A stretch of 64,000 nucleotides of DNA from Solibacillus sp. FSL K6-1523. Its GTDB lineage: Bacteria; Bacillota; Bacilli; Bacillales_A; Planococcaceae. Below are positions 35,626 through 45,241 of this stretch, piece by piece (the first letter of the stretch is position 1; each line of letters starts with the position of its first letter). The position numbers and the translations under genes were made by a program. Under the pieces are notes generated by a model. That model was not told the DNA's origin and made no database searches. It worked only from the letters and a program-made list of their open reading frames with translations. The stretch spans positions 236,001 through 300,000 of the forward strand of contig NZ_JBBOSU010000001.1 of NCBI RefSeq assembly GCF_038005225.1, read 5' to 3'.

Positions 35626-36603
35626 CTACATGTTCACAGTGTTTGCTTTTGCTGTATCCACAATCAGTCCCTGCACATTTTCAAGATCCACATTGCCGCC
35701 AGAAATAAGTGTGACGATATTTTTCCCTTGCATATTGAGCTTATTATAAAGCGCTGCTGCGACAGTCGTAGCACTTGAAGGTTCGATTAGTTGCTTTGTA
35801 CGTTCGAGCACAAGACTAAGGGCCATGCGAATTTCGTCTTCACTTACGAGCACTAAATCATCTAAATACTTTGTTAGCACTGGAAACGTTAAATCTCCAG
35901 GTTGGTTCGTTCGTAAGCCATCTGCAATCGTATTTGTTGCAGGAATCGCAGTAATCTTTTTGTTTTGTAAGGATAAATATGTATCATTCGCTAGCTCAGG
36001 TTCGACCCCAATGATTTGAATGGCGGGATTTGTTTCTTTTACCGCAGTTAAAATACCTGAAATTAAGCCGCCACCTCCAATTGGTACAATGATGGCATCA
36101 ATGTCATGAAGCTGCTGTAAAATTTCAAGCCCAACCGTGCCTTGTCCAGCCATAATAAGTGGATCGTCGTAAGGAGGAATATAAATGCCGTTTTGTTCAT
36201 CGGCAATTTGCTGTGCCCTCGGTAGACGTTCCCCAGATGTTGTTCCACACTTTTCAACTTGCCCATTGTAACCGAGGATGGCATTAATTTTGCACTGGCT
36301 TGCGTTCTCAGGCACTACAATCGTTGAAGGAACGCCGTATTTATTTGCAACGTAGCTAACCGCTTGCCCGTGATTGCCAGATGATGCTGTTGTAACATGC
36401 TGCGCGCCGTTTTCCACTGCATGAATGACCATGTTACTTGCCCCTCGTATTTTAAATGAGCCGGTTTTTTGCAGGTGCTCCGCCTTAAAAAATAACTGAT
36501 TGCCACATAAATTTGAAAGTTGTTCGGATTGAAGAATTGGCGTTTCATAGACGACGCTTTGTATACGCTGTTTGGCATCTTGAATATCTTTTAATGTAAT
36601 CAT
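35626..36603 (-). CDS. Threonine/serine dehydratase (PLP-dependent)
   Basis: A 325-residue fold-type II PLP enzyme. The PLP Lys lies in KTGSFKIRGASN (about residue 52), the Asn/Ser loop in TASSGNHGQAVSY, and the phosphate-binding glycine loop is PIGGGGLISG. It lacks the ACT-like regulatory domain of biosynthetic IlvA, so it is a catabolic/TdcB-like dehydratase or serine racemase. The product is an enamine/imine that RidA, encoded 13 bases upstream in the same direction, hydrolyses safely. ATG 36603 follows GGGAGTTGAAACG. Confidence 0.88.
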   Translation of the reverse strand: MITLKDIQDAKQRIQSVVYETPILQSEQLSNLCGNQLFFKAEHLQKTGSFKIRGASNMVIHAVENGAQHVTTASSGNHGQAVSYVANKYGVPSTIVVPENASQCKINAILGYNGQVEKCGTTSGERLPRAQQIADEQNGIYIPPYDDPLIMAGQGTVGLEILQQLHDIDAIIVPIGGGGLISGILTAVKETNPAIQIIGVEPELANDTYLSLQNKKITAIPATNTIADGLRTNQPGDLTFPVLTKYLDDLVLVSEDEIRMALSLVLERTKQLIEPSSATTVAAALYNKLNMQGKNIVTLISGGNVDLENVQGLIVDTAKANTVNM

Positions 36604-36616
36604 CGTTTCAACTCCC

Positions 36617-37078
36617 TTATTTAATTGCGATTATAAAATCAATTTCCACTGGTGTGTTGCTAGGTAATGTTGCGACCCCTACAGTAGTGCGTGCATGGCG
36701 CCCTTTTTCACCAAAGATTTTTTCGAGAAGTGCAGAAGCTGCATCAAGCACTTTTGCCGGCTCGTAAAAATCAGGTGCTGCTTGAACGTAGCCTGTTATT
36801 TTAAGGATTTGTTCGACCTGATCAAGTGAACCAATTTGTGCTTTCAAACAGCTCAGACCTTTTAATACACAGTATTCAGCGAGCTCACCTGCCTGCTCGA
36901 TTGTGACATCTTGACCAACTTTACCGGGAAACGGAATCTGTCCGTTAATACGCGGTACTTGTCCGCTAATGTACGCGACATTTTGATGAATTGTTATCGG
37001 TACATAATGGTAAAGTGGGGGTGTTGCTTCAGGTAATTGTAAGCCTAATTGTTGTAGGCGCTGTTCAATGGTGCTCAA
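36617..37078 (-). CDS. RidA/YjgF-family protein
   Basis: 153 residues, longer than canonical RidA (~125) and closer to the YjgH/YoaB-like subgroup. The family pattern is seen in VAYISGQVPRINGQ, LKITGYVQAAPDF and RTTVGVATLPSNTPVEIDFIIAI; the Arg that binds the substrate carboxylate is in HARTTVG. A TTG start (37078) follows GAGAGGAG. It is probably the imine deaminase partner of the adjacent dehydratase; the gene pair is co-directional with 13-base spacing. Confidence 0.85.
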   Translation of the reverse strand: MSTIEQRLQQLGLQLPEATPPLYHYVPITIHQNVAYISGQVPRINGQIPFPGKVGQDVTIEQAGELAEYCVLKGLSCLKAQIGSLDQVEQILKITGYVQAAPDFYEPAKVLDAASALLEKIFGEKGRHARTTVGVATLPSNTPVEIDFIIAIK

Positions 37079-37189
37079 GTAAAAAAACTCCTCTCGATAT
37101 CGTATTGCCTTTTCCTATTTCAAGAAAGTATGGAGGATAGTCAATATAGCTAACTATCATCTGATTCTTAATAGGAAATTCATTTATTA

Positions 37190-37300
37190 GCCAAATTATT
37201 AGCTTTATTAGCCACTAATACATTGATATTAGCTAATTGCCCAGCATTAATAGCCAAAAAATATCAGTTATTAGCCAAACCACATTTTATTAGCCAATTT
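37190..37300. repeat. 21-bp-period intergenic array B (TTAGCCAA / TTGGCTAA heads)
   Basis: GCC/GCT marks lie at 37190, 37211, 37232, 37253 and 37274 (21-base steps) with one further unit at 37293 (19 bases). The minus strand reads TTGGCTAATA heads like those of array A. Minus-strand translation gives heptads such as LAINAGQ-LANINVL with in-frame stops. The array occupies the gap between ridA and the M20 gene. Confidence 0.8.
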
Positions 37301-37340
37301 ATTAAGTACAACAGCACATAATATATGAATCATATAAAAC

Positions 37341-37370
37341 AACACATCCATTTAAGGATGTGTTGAGAGG
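37341..37370 (-). terminator. Terminator for the M20 amidohydrolase gene
   Basis: CAACACATCC and GGATGTGTTG form a 10-bp stem with a TTTAAA-type loop, followed on the minus strand by TTTTAT. Confidence 0.75.
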
Positions 37371-37374
37371 AACT

Positions 37375-38547
37375 TTATTTAATCACACCATGTAATTGCA
37401 ATGCTTGTAAAAAGACATCGCCAATATGCAACATTGACTTTTCATCCACATCAAATTTTGGATGATGATGTGGATAAACGGCATTAATGGACGGGTTGCC
37501 ACCACCGACAAAGAAAAATGTCCCTGGTTTTTCTTGTAAGTAGTAGGTGAAATCTTCAGCACCCATACGTGGTGGTACATCAACGATTTGAAGCTCAGGC
37601 AAATGAGTTGAAACGGCTTCACGTAATGCGGCTGTTTCATTTGGATGATTGTAAACAGCATCATAGCCGCGCGTATATTTGAAATCAAGCTTGGCATCAT
37701 ACTGAATTTCAATAGCCTTGCATAAGTTATTTAATTTTTGCTCTACCATATCACGTACTTGTGGGTTAAATGTACGCACGGTTCCTGTTAAATAGGCTTT
37801 GTCTGGAATGACATTGCCGACCGTACCACTTTCAATTTTTCCAACTGTAATAACTGCGGATTCAATCGGATCGGTGTTGCGGCTTACAATGGGTTGTACC
37901 CCGAAAACAAATTGTGCTGCTGCAACAATCGGATCAATCGTTTCATGCGGAGATGCACCGTGACCGCCTTTTCCTTGAATTGTTAACTCAAAGAAATCAG
38001 CCGCAGCCATTGCGTAGCCTTCACAAAAAAGTACAGTACCAAGTTCACTCCATGAAGAAACATGTGAACCGTATACGTAATCTACCCCATCTAAGCAACC
38101 TGCCTCTACCATAGCCTTTGCACCACCTGGAACAACCTCTTCAGCAAACTGGTGGATGAACACAACATTTCCGTGCAATAAATCACGTGCATCGGCAAGT
38201 GCTTTAGCCAGACCAAGAAGTGACGCCGTATGAATATCATGACCACATGCGTGACTCACACCATCAACTTTAGATTTATAAGCAACTTCCTTTTCATCCT
38301 GAATTGGCAATGCATCAAAATCGGCGCGCAATGCAATCGTCGGACCATCAAATGCGCCCTTTAAGAAACCAACAACCCCGTTACCACCGACATTTTCTTT
38401 TACTTCAATGCCAAAGGATGTAAGCTTTTCTGCGATTAACTTAGGTGTATTCACTTCTTTAAAAGAAAGCTCTGGATACATGTGTAAATGTCTTCGAATG
38501 TCGACCATTTCATTAAAATTCGCTTGTAGTTTTTCTGCAATACTCAA
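37375..38547 (-). CDS. M20 amidohydrolase (N-acyl-L-amino-acid / hippurate hydrolase type)
   Basis: About 390 residues of the M20D family. Metal ligands are in ACGHDIHTASLLG and HQFAEEVVPGGAKAM; the dimerisation domain has GKGGHGASPHETIDPI and the C-terminal RMGAEDFTYYLQ is present. It cleaves N-acyl or N-acetyl amino acids. I prefer TTG 38547 because AAGGGGTG ends 7 bases before it; GTG 38556 overlaps that ribosome site. Unlike the two carbamoylases at 24.8 and 28.3 kb it belongs to a different M20 subfamily. Confidence 0.87.
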   Translation of the reverse strand: MSIAEKLQANFNEMVDIRRHLHMYPELSFKEVNTPKLIAEKLTSFGIEVKENVGGNGVVGFLKGAFDGPTIALRADFDALPIQDEKEVAYKSKVDGVSHACGHDIHTASLLGLAKALADARDLLHGNVVFIHQFAEEVVPGGAKAMVEAGCLDGVDYVYGSHVSSWSELGTVLFCEGYAMAAADFFELTIQGKGGHGASPHETIDPIVAAAQFVFGVQPIVSRNTDPIESAVITVGKIESGTVGNVIPDKAYLTGTVRTFNPQVRDMVEQKLNNLCKAIEIQYDAKLDFKYTRGYDAVYNHPNETAALREAVSTHLPELQIVDVPPRMGAEDFTYYLQEKPGTFFFVGGGNPSINAVYPHHHPKFDVDEKSMLHIGDVFLQALQLHGVIK

Positions 38548-38681
38548 TACATACACCCCTTAGTAATAGTTGGACTTAGGAAACAACCGCATTTCCTTCT
38601 TACTATGCTATTTTATCAGAATATTGAGATAGAATGTTATAATAAATGGTAAAGATATTCATTAATGAATGAGGTGGGAAA

Positions 38682-39251
38682 ATGAGCGGGCGTAAAAAGG
38701 GTGTTCTAATTGTGCTAGCATGCGCTACGTTACTAGGATTGTTATATTATTTTATTTTTTCATCGTCAGCTATTTTAAAAAATGTGTCACATACTCGTGG
38801 TTATAATGTACAGGTGTCAGAAAATACAATTCCAGTTGAAATGTTTATCGAGCCAGAAATGTATGAGGTTGAGATGGAGATTGAAAAAATAATGAATGAA
38901 GTAGTATATGACCAGCATCATACAAAGATTATTTTAGAGAGGGTATATTTGGATGAGGAAGAGTTATCTTTTAGTTTTACGACGGATTATGATTTATCAG
39001 TGCTAGAAGGAGAATTTTTGTATAACGGTATTTTTCATTCGGATGGTTCAATAATGTTTACTTCTAGACATAATGAATATGAAGCGACAACCCTTAATAA
39101 CGTTACTTTACAAATAGGATCAACGGGTAGTGGACCCAATTCAGATTTTAGATTATCTCTTCGTCAGCCACCTATGGAATTGTTAAAAGAAGGATTTACG
39201 GTGCGTTATAATGCTATGTACTTGCATAAATATCAATTGAAGTGGAGATAG
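38682..39251 (+). CDS. Hypothetical membrane-anchored protein
   Basis: 189 residues. GVLIVLACATLLGLLYYFIF (about 7-26) is a signal anchor; the rest is soluble with an acidic stretch (EMYEVEMEIEKIMNEV). I recognise no family. ATG follows TGAGGTGGGAAA; a terminator hairpin lies directly after the stop. Confidence 0.65.
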   Translation: MSGRKKGVLIVLACATLLGLLYYFIFSSSAILKNVSHTRGYNVQVSENTIPVEMFIEPEMYEVEMEIEKIMNEVVYDQHHTKIILERVYLDEEELSFSFTTDYDLSVLEGEFLYNGIFHSDGSIMFTSRHNEYEATTLNNVTLQIGSTGSGPNSDFRLSLRQPPMELLKEGFTVRYNAMYLHKYQLKWR

Positions 39252-39257
39252 AAAATA

Positions 39258-39303
39258 GGAAATCCTGCGCACAGACAGAGTAGTTTGTACGCGGATTTTT
39301 TTA
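39258..39303 (+). terminator. Terminator after the 38682 gene
   Basis: AAATCCTGCGCACA and TGTACGCGGATTT pair imperfectly around a short loop, followed by a T run. On its other side begins the convergent split PH-domain gene. Confidence 0.65.
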
Positions 39304-40143
39304 TGGAAGAAGTTTAATTGTAGGGTTAATTTCTAATAATTTTTTAACGAATAATTCTTTATCTTTTGGTGAAACGAGTGTTACTTGCATATCCGGATCA
39401 AATGTAATTTCAATTCGGTCTATAGACATAGCAGGCGCAGGTCAACGAACCCCCACTGAGGTAAAGCATTTCAGTGGGGGCTTGAAAACGCCAGTTCAGG
39501 TCTTTCCGTCTAAGAGACGAGTGACGCTCTGAGTGACGATTTTCAAATCACTGTTTTTGGTCGGCACTTCATGTACCACTTGCACTACCCTAAGAAGAGC
39601 TGTACAAGCCCCGACAAGTCGAGTACACAAGGATGGTTGACGCACCCACTAGACCGTGCCTAAGCAACGGTTTTACGTGTTTTTCACTGGTGCTTGGATA
39701 TTTTACGTGACAAAGCTTTTCTTGTCACAACCCCCCTCTATCCAGTTATCAAGGAACAACGTATCGTATTATTTTAACACAGAACAAACGTTTCGGCTAA
39801 CGCAAACCGACATTCATCTCCACCTGAATCGTTGGGCTTTGTCCGCAACACGAATCAGATGGAGTCTTCTGTCGGAGAAAGATAAAGGATTTTTTGATGG
39901 GCGCAAGCTACGGATTTGTGCAATATCAATCTTTGTTTTTGAAATGCCACCATGGACAACTAGCTCATTGTCCTGGATGACATATTTTGTCCCCAAAAAT
40001 AACGTACCTAATAATGCAATTAACGCAACTGTAACAACAATAATAACGATATCAGGCTCTGTAATAACTCCATAAATCATTACGGCAGGAACGAAAATGA
40101 AAATTGCCCCCATCCAAATATCGACTTTTGATTTAAATACCAT
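39301..40143 (-). pseudogene. PH-domain (YdbT/YyaB-like) membrane protein gene split by an insertion
   Basis: The 5' part (40143 to about 39880) encodes two membrane helices (MGAIFIFVPAVMIYGVI, VTVALIALLGTLF) and the start of a bacterial PH domain, up to RSLRPSKNPLS. The 3' part (39438 to 39301) resumes in the family pattern: APAMSIDRIEI, then TLVSPKDKELFVKKL, ending INPTIKLLP and TAA. The family continues NPLS-AP(A)(M/L)SLDRLEI, so the join is exact to the codon. Between them lie 441 bases of unrelated non-coding DNA, after which the 5' fragment ends with aberrant residues (FSDRRLHLIRVADKAQ) and a stop. The product is therefore truncated inside its PH domain. Confidence 0.85.
39439..39879 (-). 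mobile_element. 441-bp non-coding insertion with an IS200/IS605-like 3' end
   Basis: It is defined by the interrupted PH-domain codons on both sides. It has no substantial open frame. On the minus strand the 3' end carries AAGCCCCCACTGA and CAGTGGGGG, a hairpin like the one at the right end of TnpB-carrying IS200/IS605 elements, where the guide (omega) RNA ends. The 5' end folds as CCGACA...TGTCGG with CTCCATC/GGTGGAG. It also contains GTTGTTCCTTGATAACTGGA, similar to sequence found near rRNA operons in Bacilli. No target duplication is evident, consistent with IS200/IS605. Assignment to that family is an inference. Confidence 0.6.
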
Positions 40144-40198
40144 AGGAAACCCCGCTTTATATATTTCAATCGTATATTATATGTATAGTGTTGTATGG

Positions 40199-40230
40199 AA
40201 AAAGGAATGGCTGTATATGGCCATTCCTTA
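40199..40230 (-). terminator. Terminator of the butanediol dehydrogenase gene
   Basis: AAGGAATGGC(C) and GGCCATTCCTT form a stem of about 11 bp followed on the minus strand by TTTTTCC. Confidence 0.75.
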
Positions 40231-40272
40231 TGAATACTGGATATAATATTATTATTATTATTGGTTAGCTTA

Positions 40273-41322
40273 TTACATTTCTCCGCTTAATTCTACTAAA
40301 ATTTTAGCTTGAGTTTTATCATTTGTTAATGCTTCAAAACCACTTTCAACAATATCGTCTAATTTAATTTGAGAAGTTATAATACCTTGTGGTTTTAACT
40401 GGCCTGTACCCATCAAATCAACTGTTTGTTGGAATGTTGTTGGCGAATAGGCAATGGTTGAAGTCACTTTAACACCTGTATTAGTAAGCATCATTGGATT
40501 CCACTCAATTGGGCGAGCGAAGATGGATACAATAACAACTATACCGCGTGCTTTTGTTACATCGATTGAAGATTTAAATGTTGGAGCTACGCCAGCAACT
40601 TCAAATGTTACATCTACACCATCCGGTAATTCATTACGAACTGCTTCTGAAGGATTAACTTGTCCTGAATTAAAGACATGTGTTGCACCTAATTCTTTTG
40701 CTATACCCAAACGATAATCAGATAAATCGAAAACAAAGATTTTACTAGCGCCAGCTGCTTTAGCTGCAATAACTGTCAATAATCCAATTGGGCCTGCACC
40801 AAATACTGCTACTGTGTCGCCAAATTTCATATCTGCTTCTTTTACTGCTTGAACTGCTACTGCAGTAGGTTCAACTAAAGCACCATCTTGAAGAGATAAT
40901 GTTTCAGGTAATTTATAAATATTTGCTTCTGGGGCATTAGCGAATGTGGCAAAACCGCCATCACCGTGTAAACCGATAAAACTAAAACCATCATAAATAT
41001 CGGCATCTTCATGTTTGATGCCATGAGTGATTGTTGGGTTTACTACTACACGATCTCCTACTTTATATTTTGTTACCTCTTTACCTACTGCTTCAATTAC
41101 ACCTGCGAATTCATGTCCCATAGTTAATGGTGCTATTTCACCAGTTAATTTGTCTGGAGCGTCTACAGGTAAGAAAACTGGTCCCTCTTGATATTCATGT
41201 AAATCAGATCCGCAAATACCTGCCCATGCTACACGAACTGTTACTTCATTATTTTTAAGAACTTTTAATTCAGTTTCTTCAATACGAATATCTTTGACAC
41301 CGTGCCATACTGCTGCTTTCAT
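40273..41322 (-). CDS. bdhA: (R,R)-butanediol dehydrogenase / acetoin reductase
   Basis: A 349-residue medium-chain Zn-alcohol dehydrogenase. Catalytic Zn ligands are in GICGSDLHEY and TMGHEFAGVIE. The Rossmann motif is GAGPIG, followed by Asp in VFDLSDYR, which indicates NAD(H). The structural-Zn Cys lobe is absent (INPTITHGIKHEDADIYDGF-type loop), and FIGLHGDGGFATF matches the Bacillus BdhA pattern (FLGLxGGGGGFSEY). It interconverts acetoin and 2,3-butanediol and regenerates NAD. ATG follows GGAGGAATCGTAA. It is monocistronic. Confidence 0.87.
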   Translation of the reverse strand: MKAAVWHGVKDIRIEETELKVLKNNEVTVRVAWAGICGSDLHEYQEGPVFLPVDAPDKLTGEIAPLTMGHEFAGVIEAVGKEVTKYKVGDRVVVNPTITHGIKHEDADIYDGFSFIGLHGDGGFATFANAPEANIYKLPETLSLQDGALVEPTAVAVQAVKEADMKFGDTVAVFGAGPIGLLTVIAAKAAGASKIFVFDLSDYRLGIAKELGATHVFNSGQVNPSEAVRNELPDGVDVTFEVAGVAPTFKSSIDVTKARGIVVIVSIFARPIEWNPMMLTNTGVKVTSTIAYSPTTFQQTVDLMGTGQLKPQGIITSQIKLDDIVESGFEALTNDKTQAKILVELSGEM

Positions 41323-41636
41323 TTACGATTCCTCCATCTACATCAATTGTGTTATTAGTTTAAAATAATAAGGTTCATTCCTTACCTTATATTATTTATG
41401 GTAATATTCTGTTTTTTGAAAAACAAGTTATTTGCTTTCTTCCCATCCTGTTATAATACAACTTAGTATCAGAAAATCGCATGATAGCAACAGTTAAATT
41501 ACATTAAAAGCCCAAAAAGTTTTTTTATAATTTTACTTTACAATTGTATTAATACACGCCTGTTTTTTGGTTATTCTTAATAATTTTATTAAGGAAATTG
41601 GCCTGCTGCTTTGGATTTTGTTTGATATACGAGCAT
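41323..41636. other. Gene-free interval upstream of bdhA
   Basis: AT-rich sequence with no credible ORF. It must hold the bdhA promoter (minus strand) and the end of the nifS transcript. No clear terminator or operator was seen. Confidence 0.4.
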
Positions 41637-42743
41637 TCATTTAAAAATACGCATTTGCAACGCCTCTCCACACATCACTACATCATCCACCTGAGTATCA
41701 GCCCCAAAGGATATCCTAAAAAATTGACGCGCTTCAGTGATTGTTTTGCCCATTGCTAAAATCGCTTTCGTTCCTGAAGCGCTATTAATATCACAAGCGC
41801 TGCCAGTTGAAATGTGGAAATTTTGTTCATTCAGCTTAAGCATAACCCATTGCCCTTCCATACCTGTTTTACAAATGCCGACAATATTCGGTAACTGACT
41901 TTCTGCTGGGCCTTCAATTATTTGGAATGTTTCTTCTGGTAACATGTGCAGGAGGTTTTTACGTAATTGCCATTGCTTGTCCATGTCATATGTATAGTTT
42001 TCAACTGCGACAGCAAAAGCGACTAACGCGGGTGTATCTAATGTCCCGCCGCGCAGGCCACGCTCATGTGTCACCCCCGGAAAAACAGGCTGAACACGCA
42101 CAAATGGGTTGAAATAAACCGCGCCACAACCTTTAGGACCGCCTACTTTATGCGCGGAAACGGAAATGGCATCGGCAAGGCGAGTATCAAAAGCGACATC
42201 AAGTTTACAAAATGATTGAACGCAGTCGACATGATATAAAATGCCATGTTCTTTTGCGAGTTGAGCAATTTTCGCAACCGGTTGGATTGTTCCAATTTCA
42301 GAGTTAACATGCTGAATCGAAATTAATGTTGTATCAGAGCGAATCACTTCCTTCAACATATCCACATCGATCACCCCACCAGCTGTTAAAGGTAAACGCG
42401 TTACTTCAAAACCTTCACTTTCTAACGTATTCATCGCCGCATGGACAGAAGTATGCTCCGCCATGGAAGTAATAATATGCCGGCCTCTTTTTTCACTACG
42501 AGCTAAAGATAAAATGGCTAAAATATTCGCTTCTGTCCCGCTACCTGTAAAAATCAGCCCATCTGGATGTACGCCAAGCTTACGGGCGATGACACCTCTT
42601 GCCCAAGCGACCGCGCTCGCCGCTTGTCCTCCCGTATCATGCAAACTGGAAGGATTCCCGTAAATTTTTGTTGCTACTTCTGCATAAGCAGCTATAGCTT
42701 GCTTCGTCATCGGTGTTGACGCTGCATAATCTAAATAGGTCAT
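41637..42743 (-). CDS. nifS: Cysteine desulfurase of the NAD cluster (NifS type)
   Basis: A 368-residue class V aminotransferase-fold PLP enzyme. The PLP Lys is in SVSAHKVGGPKGCG and the active Cys in ISTGSACDINSASG. In Bacillus subtilis the nifS gene next to nadBCA supplies sulfur for the 4Fe-4S cluster of NadA. Here it is divergent from nadB with 97 bases between them, as in B. subtilis. ATG 42743 follows TAAGAGAAATGAGGATTATAA-type sequence with GAGGAT. Confidence 0.9.
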   Translation of the reverse strand: MTYLDYAASTPMTKQAIAAYAEVATKIYGNPSSLHDTGGQAASAVAWARGVIARKLGVHPDGLIFTGSGTEANILAILSLARSEKRGRHIITSMAEHTSVHAAMNTLESEGFEVTRLPLTAGGVIDVDMLKEVIRSDTTLISIQHVNSEIGTIQPVAKIAQLAKEHGILYHVDCVQSFCKLDVAFDTRLADAISVSAHKVGGPKGCGAVYFNPFVRVQPVFPGVTHERGLRGGTLDTPALVAFAVAVENYTYDMDKQWQLRKNLLHMLPEETFQIIEGPAESQLPNIVGICKTGMEGQWVMLKLNEQNFHISTGSACDINSASGTKAILAMGKTITEARQFFRISFGADTQVDDVVMCGEALQMRIFK

Positions 42744-42840
42744 TTATAATCCTCATTTCTCTTAAAGTATGAAACACTTGTTTATTTCACTATTTTATGC
42801 AAAGATATGTGACAAGACAACTGTAAAGAAGAGGTATCGT

Positions 42841-44424
42841 ATGAACATTCAAACAGACATCGTCATAGTCGGAGGGGGCATTGCAGCATTGCAAGCCGCT
42901 CGAAAACTGGGGCATCATTTTAAAGTTCATTTATTAACGAAAGCTGATTTTACAATGAGTAGTTCTTATAAAGCACAAGGTGGGATTGCAGCGGTTATGA
43001 CTGCCGATGATCATCTAGCATTACATATAGCAGATACATTAGCAGCTGGTGAGTATCATCATCATGAAGAAAATGTTCAAACTTTAGTTGAACAAGGTAC
43101 GAATTATGTAAAGCAATTATTGAACAATGGATTTCCTGCTGATTATACAGAAGAAGGAAACTTAGCGCTCGGTTTAGAAGGGGCACATAGCAGGCATCGA
43201 ATTGTGCATGCAGGTGGCGATGCAACAGGCGAGAGAATGGTTAAGCACTATATAGAAGGTTCTCAAGAAAATCCTCAATTCACAATGAATACGTATGAAT
43301 TTGCATATGAACTGTTGCTGAATAGTAATAGGGAATGTTGTGGGGTACGTGTCAAAACAGCAGAAGGGGATAAAACGTATTATGCCTCCTATATTATTTT
43401 GGCGACAGGAGGTGCAGGTGCTTTATACAGCTGTACATCCAATCAACTGAACAGTTACGGAGATGGCATTGCTTTAGCTTACTTAGCTGGAGCAGAAGTA
43501 ACGGATATGGAGTTTGTTCAATTTCATCCAAGCCTACTGTATGTAAATGGGGCACGTGGTCTCGTTTCAGAAGCAGTTCGGGGTGCAGGGGCCAGGTTTG
43601 TGGATCGTCATAACAAGCCGATTATGGAAGGAAAACATCCGTTAGGTGACTTAGCTCCGCGCCATATTACCGCATATGAAATGTATAAAATACGTGCAGC
43701 AGGTAAAGAAGTATTCATCGATATTTCAATGATTGAATCTTTCGATAAAAAGTTTCCGACGATTACAAAGCTTTGTCAAAAGGAGCAAATAGATTTATCA
43801 ACAGGGAAAATTCCTGTGGCACCGGGTAGTCACTTTTTAATGGGGGGCATTGTTGCAACGGCAAAAGGTGAAACATCCATTCCGCGGTTATTTGCGATTG
43901 GTGAAGTGGCGTGTACTGGTGTACATGGTGCGAACCGCTTAGCAAGTAATTCCTTGTTAGAAGGGATTACATTTGGAAGCTTGATGGCGGAACATTTAGT
44001 ACAAAACGCGATACAACAGCATAATTTTATGTTAGCTGCTCGACCGGTAGCTGCGGAATTCCCACCGCTTTTACAAAAGGAAACATTGCAAAAAGCGATG
44101 TTAGAATCGGCAGGAATTTTACGATCCACTGGGGAGTTAGAAGTGTTATTAGACCAATTGCCAACAGCTTGGCAGCGGATGGACCTATCCAATGCGAGCC
44201 AAGAACAAATTGAGCTGTATTTTATGCATGTGACCGCAACTTTAATTGTGCAAGCGGCTCTTCTGCGAACGGAATCACGTGGGGCACATATCCGCCTAGA
44301 ATATAAGCAGCAACAGTCAGAATGGACAAAAAAATGGATTGTCTTTCAACGAGGCAATGTGAATGTGAGGGAGACATTATATGAATACAATCAAATTAAA
44401 AGAAATGTTAAAGCAGTTTTTTAA
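42841..44424 (+). CDS. nadB: L-aspartate oxidase
   Basis: A 527-residue FAD protein that oxidises L-Asp to iminoaspartate. The FAD motif is VIVGGGIAALQAARKLG, and the catalytic region of the succinate-dehydrogenase/NadB family reads QGGIAAV, GGDATGERMV, MEFVQFHPS, LAPRHIT and GVHGANRLASNSLLEG. ATG 42841 follows AGAAGAGGTATCGT; an open extension to 42769 lacks a ribosome site and breaks the normal NadB N terminus. nadC starts 44 bases before its stop. NiaR/NadR regulation is likely as in Bacillus, but I could not define the operator. Confidence 0.93.
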   Translation: MNIQTDIVIVGGGIAALQAARKLGHHFKVHLLTKADFTMSSSYKAQGGIAAVMTADDHLALHIADTLAAGEYHHHEENVQTLVEQGTNYVKQLLNNGFPADYTEEGNLALGLEGAHSRHRIVHAGGDATGERMVKHYIEGSQENPQFTMNTYEFAYELLLNSNRECCGVRVKTAEGDKTYYASYIILATGGAGALYSCTSNQLNSYGDGIALAYLAGAEVTDMEFVQFHPSLLYVNGARGLVSEAVRGAGARFVDRHNKPIMEGKHPLGDLAPRHITAYEMYKIRAAGKEVFIDISMIESFDKKFPTITKLCQKEQIDLSTGKIPVAPGSHFLMGGIVATAKGETSIPRLFAIGEVACTGVHGANRLASNSLLEGITFGSLMAEHLVQNAIQQHNFMLAARPVAAEFPPLLQKETLQKAMLESAGILRSTGELEVLLDQLPTAWQRMDLSNASQEQIELYFMHVTATLIVQAALLRTESRGAHIRLEYKQQQSEWTKKWIVFQRGNVNVRETLYEYNQIKRNVKAVF

Positions 44425-45241
44425 TGAGGATATTGGGGATGGCGACCTTTCAAGTGAGTCCATTTTTAATGCGACAGAGCAAGGGGCTTTTACATTTTAC
44501 GCCAAACAAGATGGTATTTTTTGCGGCAAGCAAATTATTGAAATCGGCTACCCTTTATTAGATTCGAACTTACGGGTAACGGTTTTCAAAGAAGATGGGG
44601 AAAAAGTTCAAAAAGGGGAGCAAATTGCGCGTATTGAAGGAGCTTTACGTAGCCTTCTAACAGGAGAGCGCGTCATTTTAAATTGCATTCAACGGATGAG
44701 TGGCATTGCGACACAAGCGTATGCAGCTGTGCAACTGACGAAAGGCACGGATGCTCATATTTGTGACACGCGAAAAACGATTCCAGGTTTACGCATGTTG
44801 GATAAATATGCAGTACGTGCAGGTGGCGCTTACAATCATCGTAGTGGTTTATATGATGCAATTATGCTGAAAGATAATCATATTTCATTTGCTGGCGGGA
44901 TTACTGAGGCGGTTCAAACAGCGCGTGGGAAAATTGGGCATACTGTGAAAATCGAAGTAGAAATTGAAACGAAAGAGCAATTACTCGAAGCTATTTCGGC
45001 AGGTGCGGATATTATTATGTTTGATAATCGTACACCGGAAGAAATTAAAAGCTGGTTACCACTTGTACCTGCGCATATTGCAACAGAAGCGAGTGGAGGG
45101 ATTACGCTCGACAATTTACGAAGCTATGCACAATCCGGTGTAGAATGGATTTCATTAGGTGCACTGACACACTCGGTCACTGCGTTAGATATTAGTGCAT
45201 TAGTGGAACAGAAAGGGGCGGTGACAATTGGTGCTCGCTAA
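44381..45241 (+). CDS. nadC: Nicotinate-nucleotide pyrophosphorylase (carboxylating)
   Basis: 286 residues. It converts quinolinate and PRPP to nicotinate mononucleotide. Family motifs seen are [48 protein letters not shown] (DTRKT-P-G-R, PRPP/quinolinate site), LKDNHI, IEVEIET and EASGGIT. ATG follows GAGGGAGACATTAT inside nadB; the end overlaps nadA by 14 bases, so the three are one tightly coupled unit. Confidence 0.94.
   Translation: MNTIKLKEMLKQFFNEDIGDGDLSSESIFNATEQGAFTFYAKQDGIFCGKQIIEIGYPLLDSNLRVTVFKEDGEKVQKGEQIARIEGALRSLLTGERVILNCIQRMSGIATQAYAAVQLTKGTDAHICDTRKTIPGLRMLDKYAVRAGGAYNHRSGLYDAIMLKDNHISFAGGITEAVQTARGKIGHTVKIEVEIETKEQLLEAISAGADIIMFDNRTPEEIKSWLPLVPAHIATEASGGITLDNLRSYAQSGVEWISLGALTHSVTALDISALVEQKGAVTIGAR

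Noticed and set aside
39656..40075. 139-codon plus-strand ORF
   Set aside because: It spans the insertion and the antisense of the PH-domain gene; no family resemblance.
41323..41636. Small RNA or gene upstream of bdhA
   Set aside because: No hairpin-terminator pair, promoter pair or ORF stood out in this AT-rich interval.
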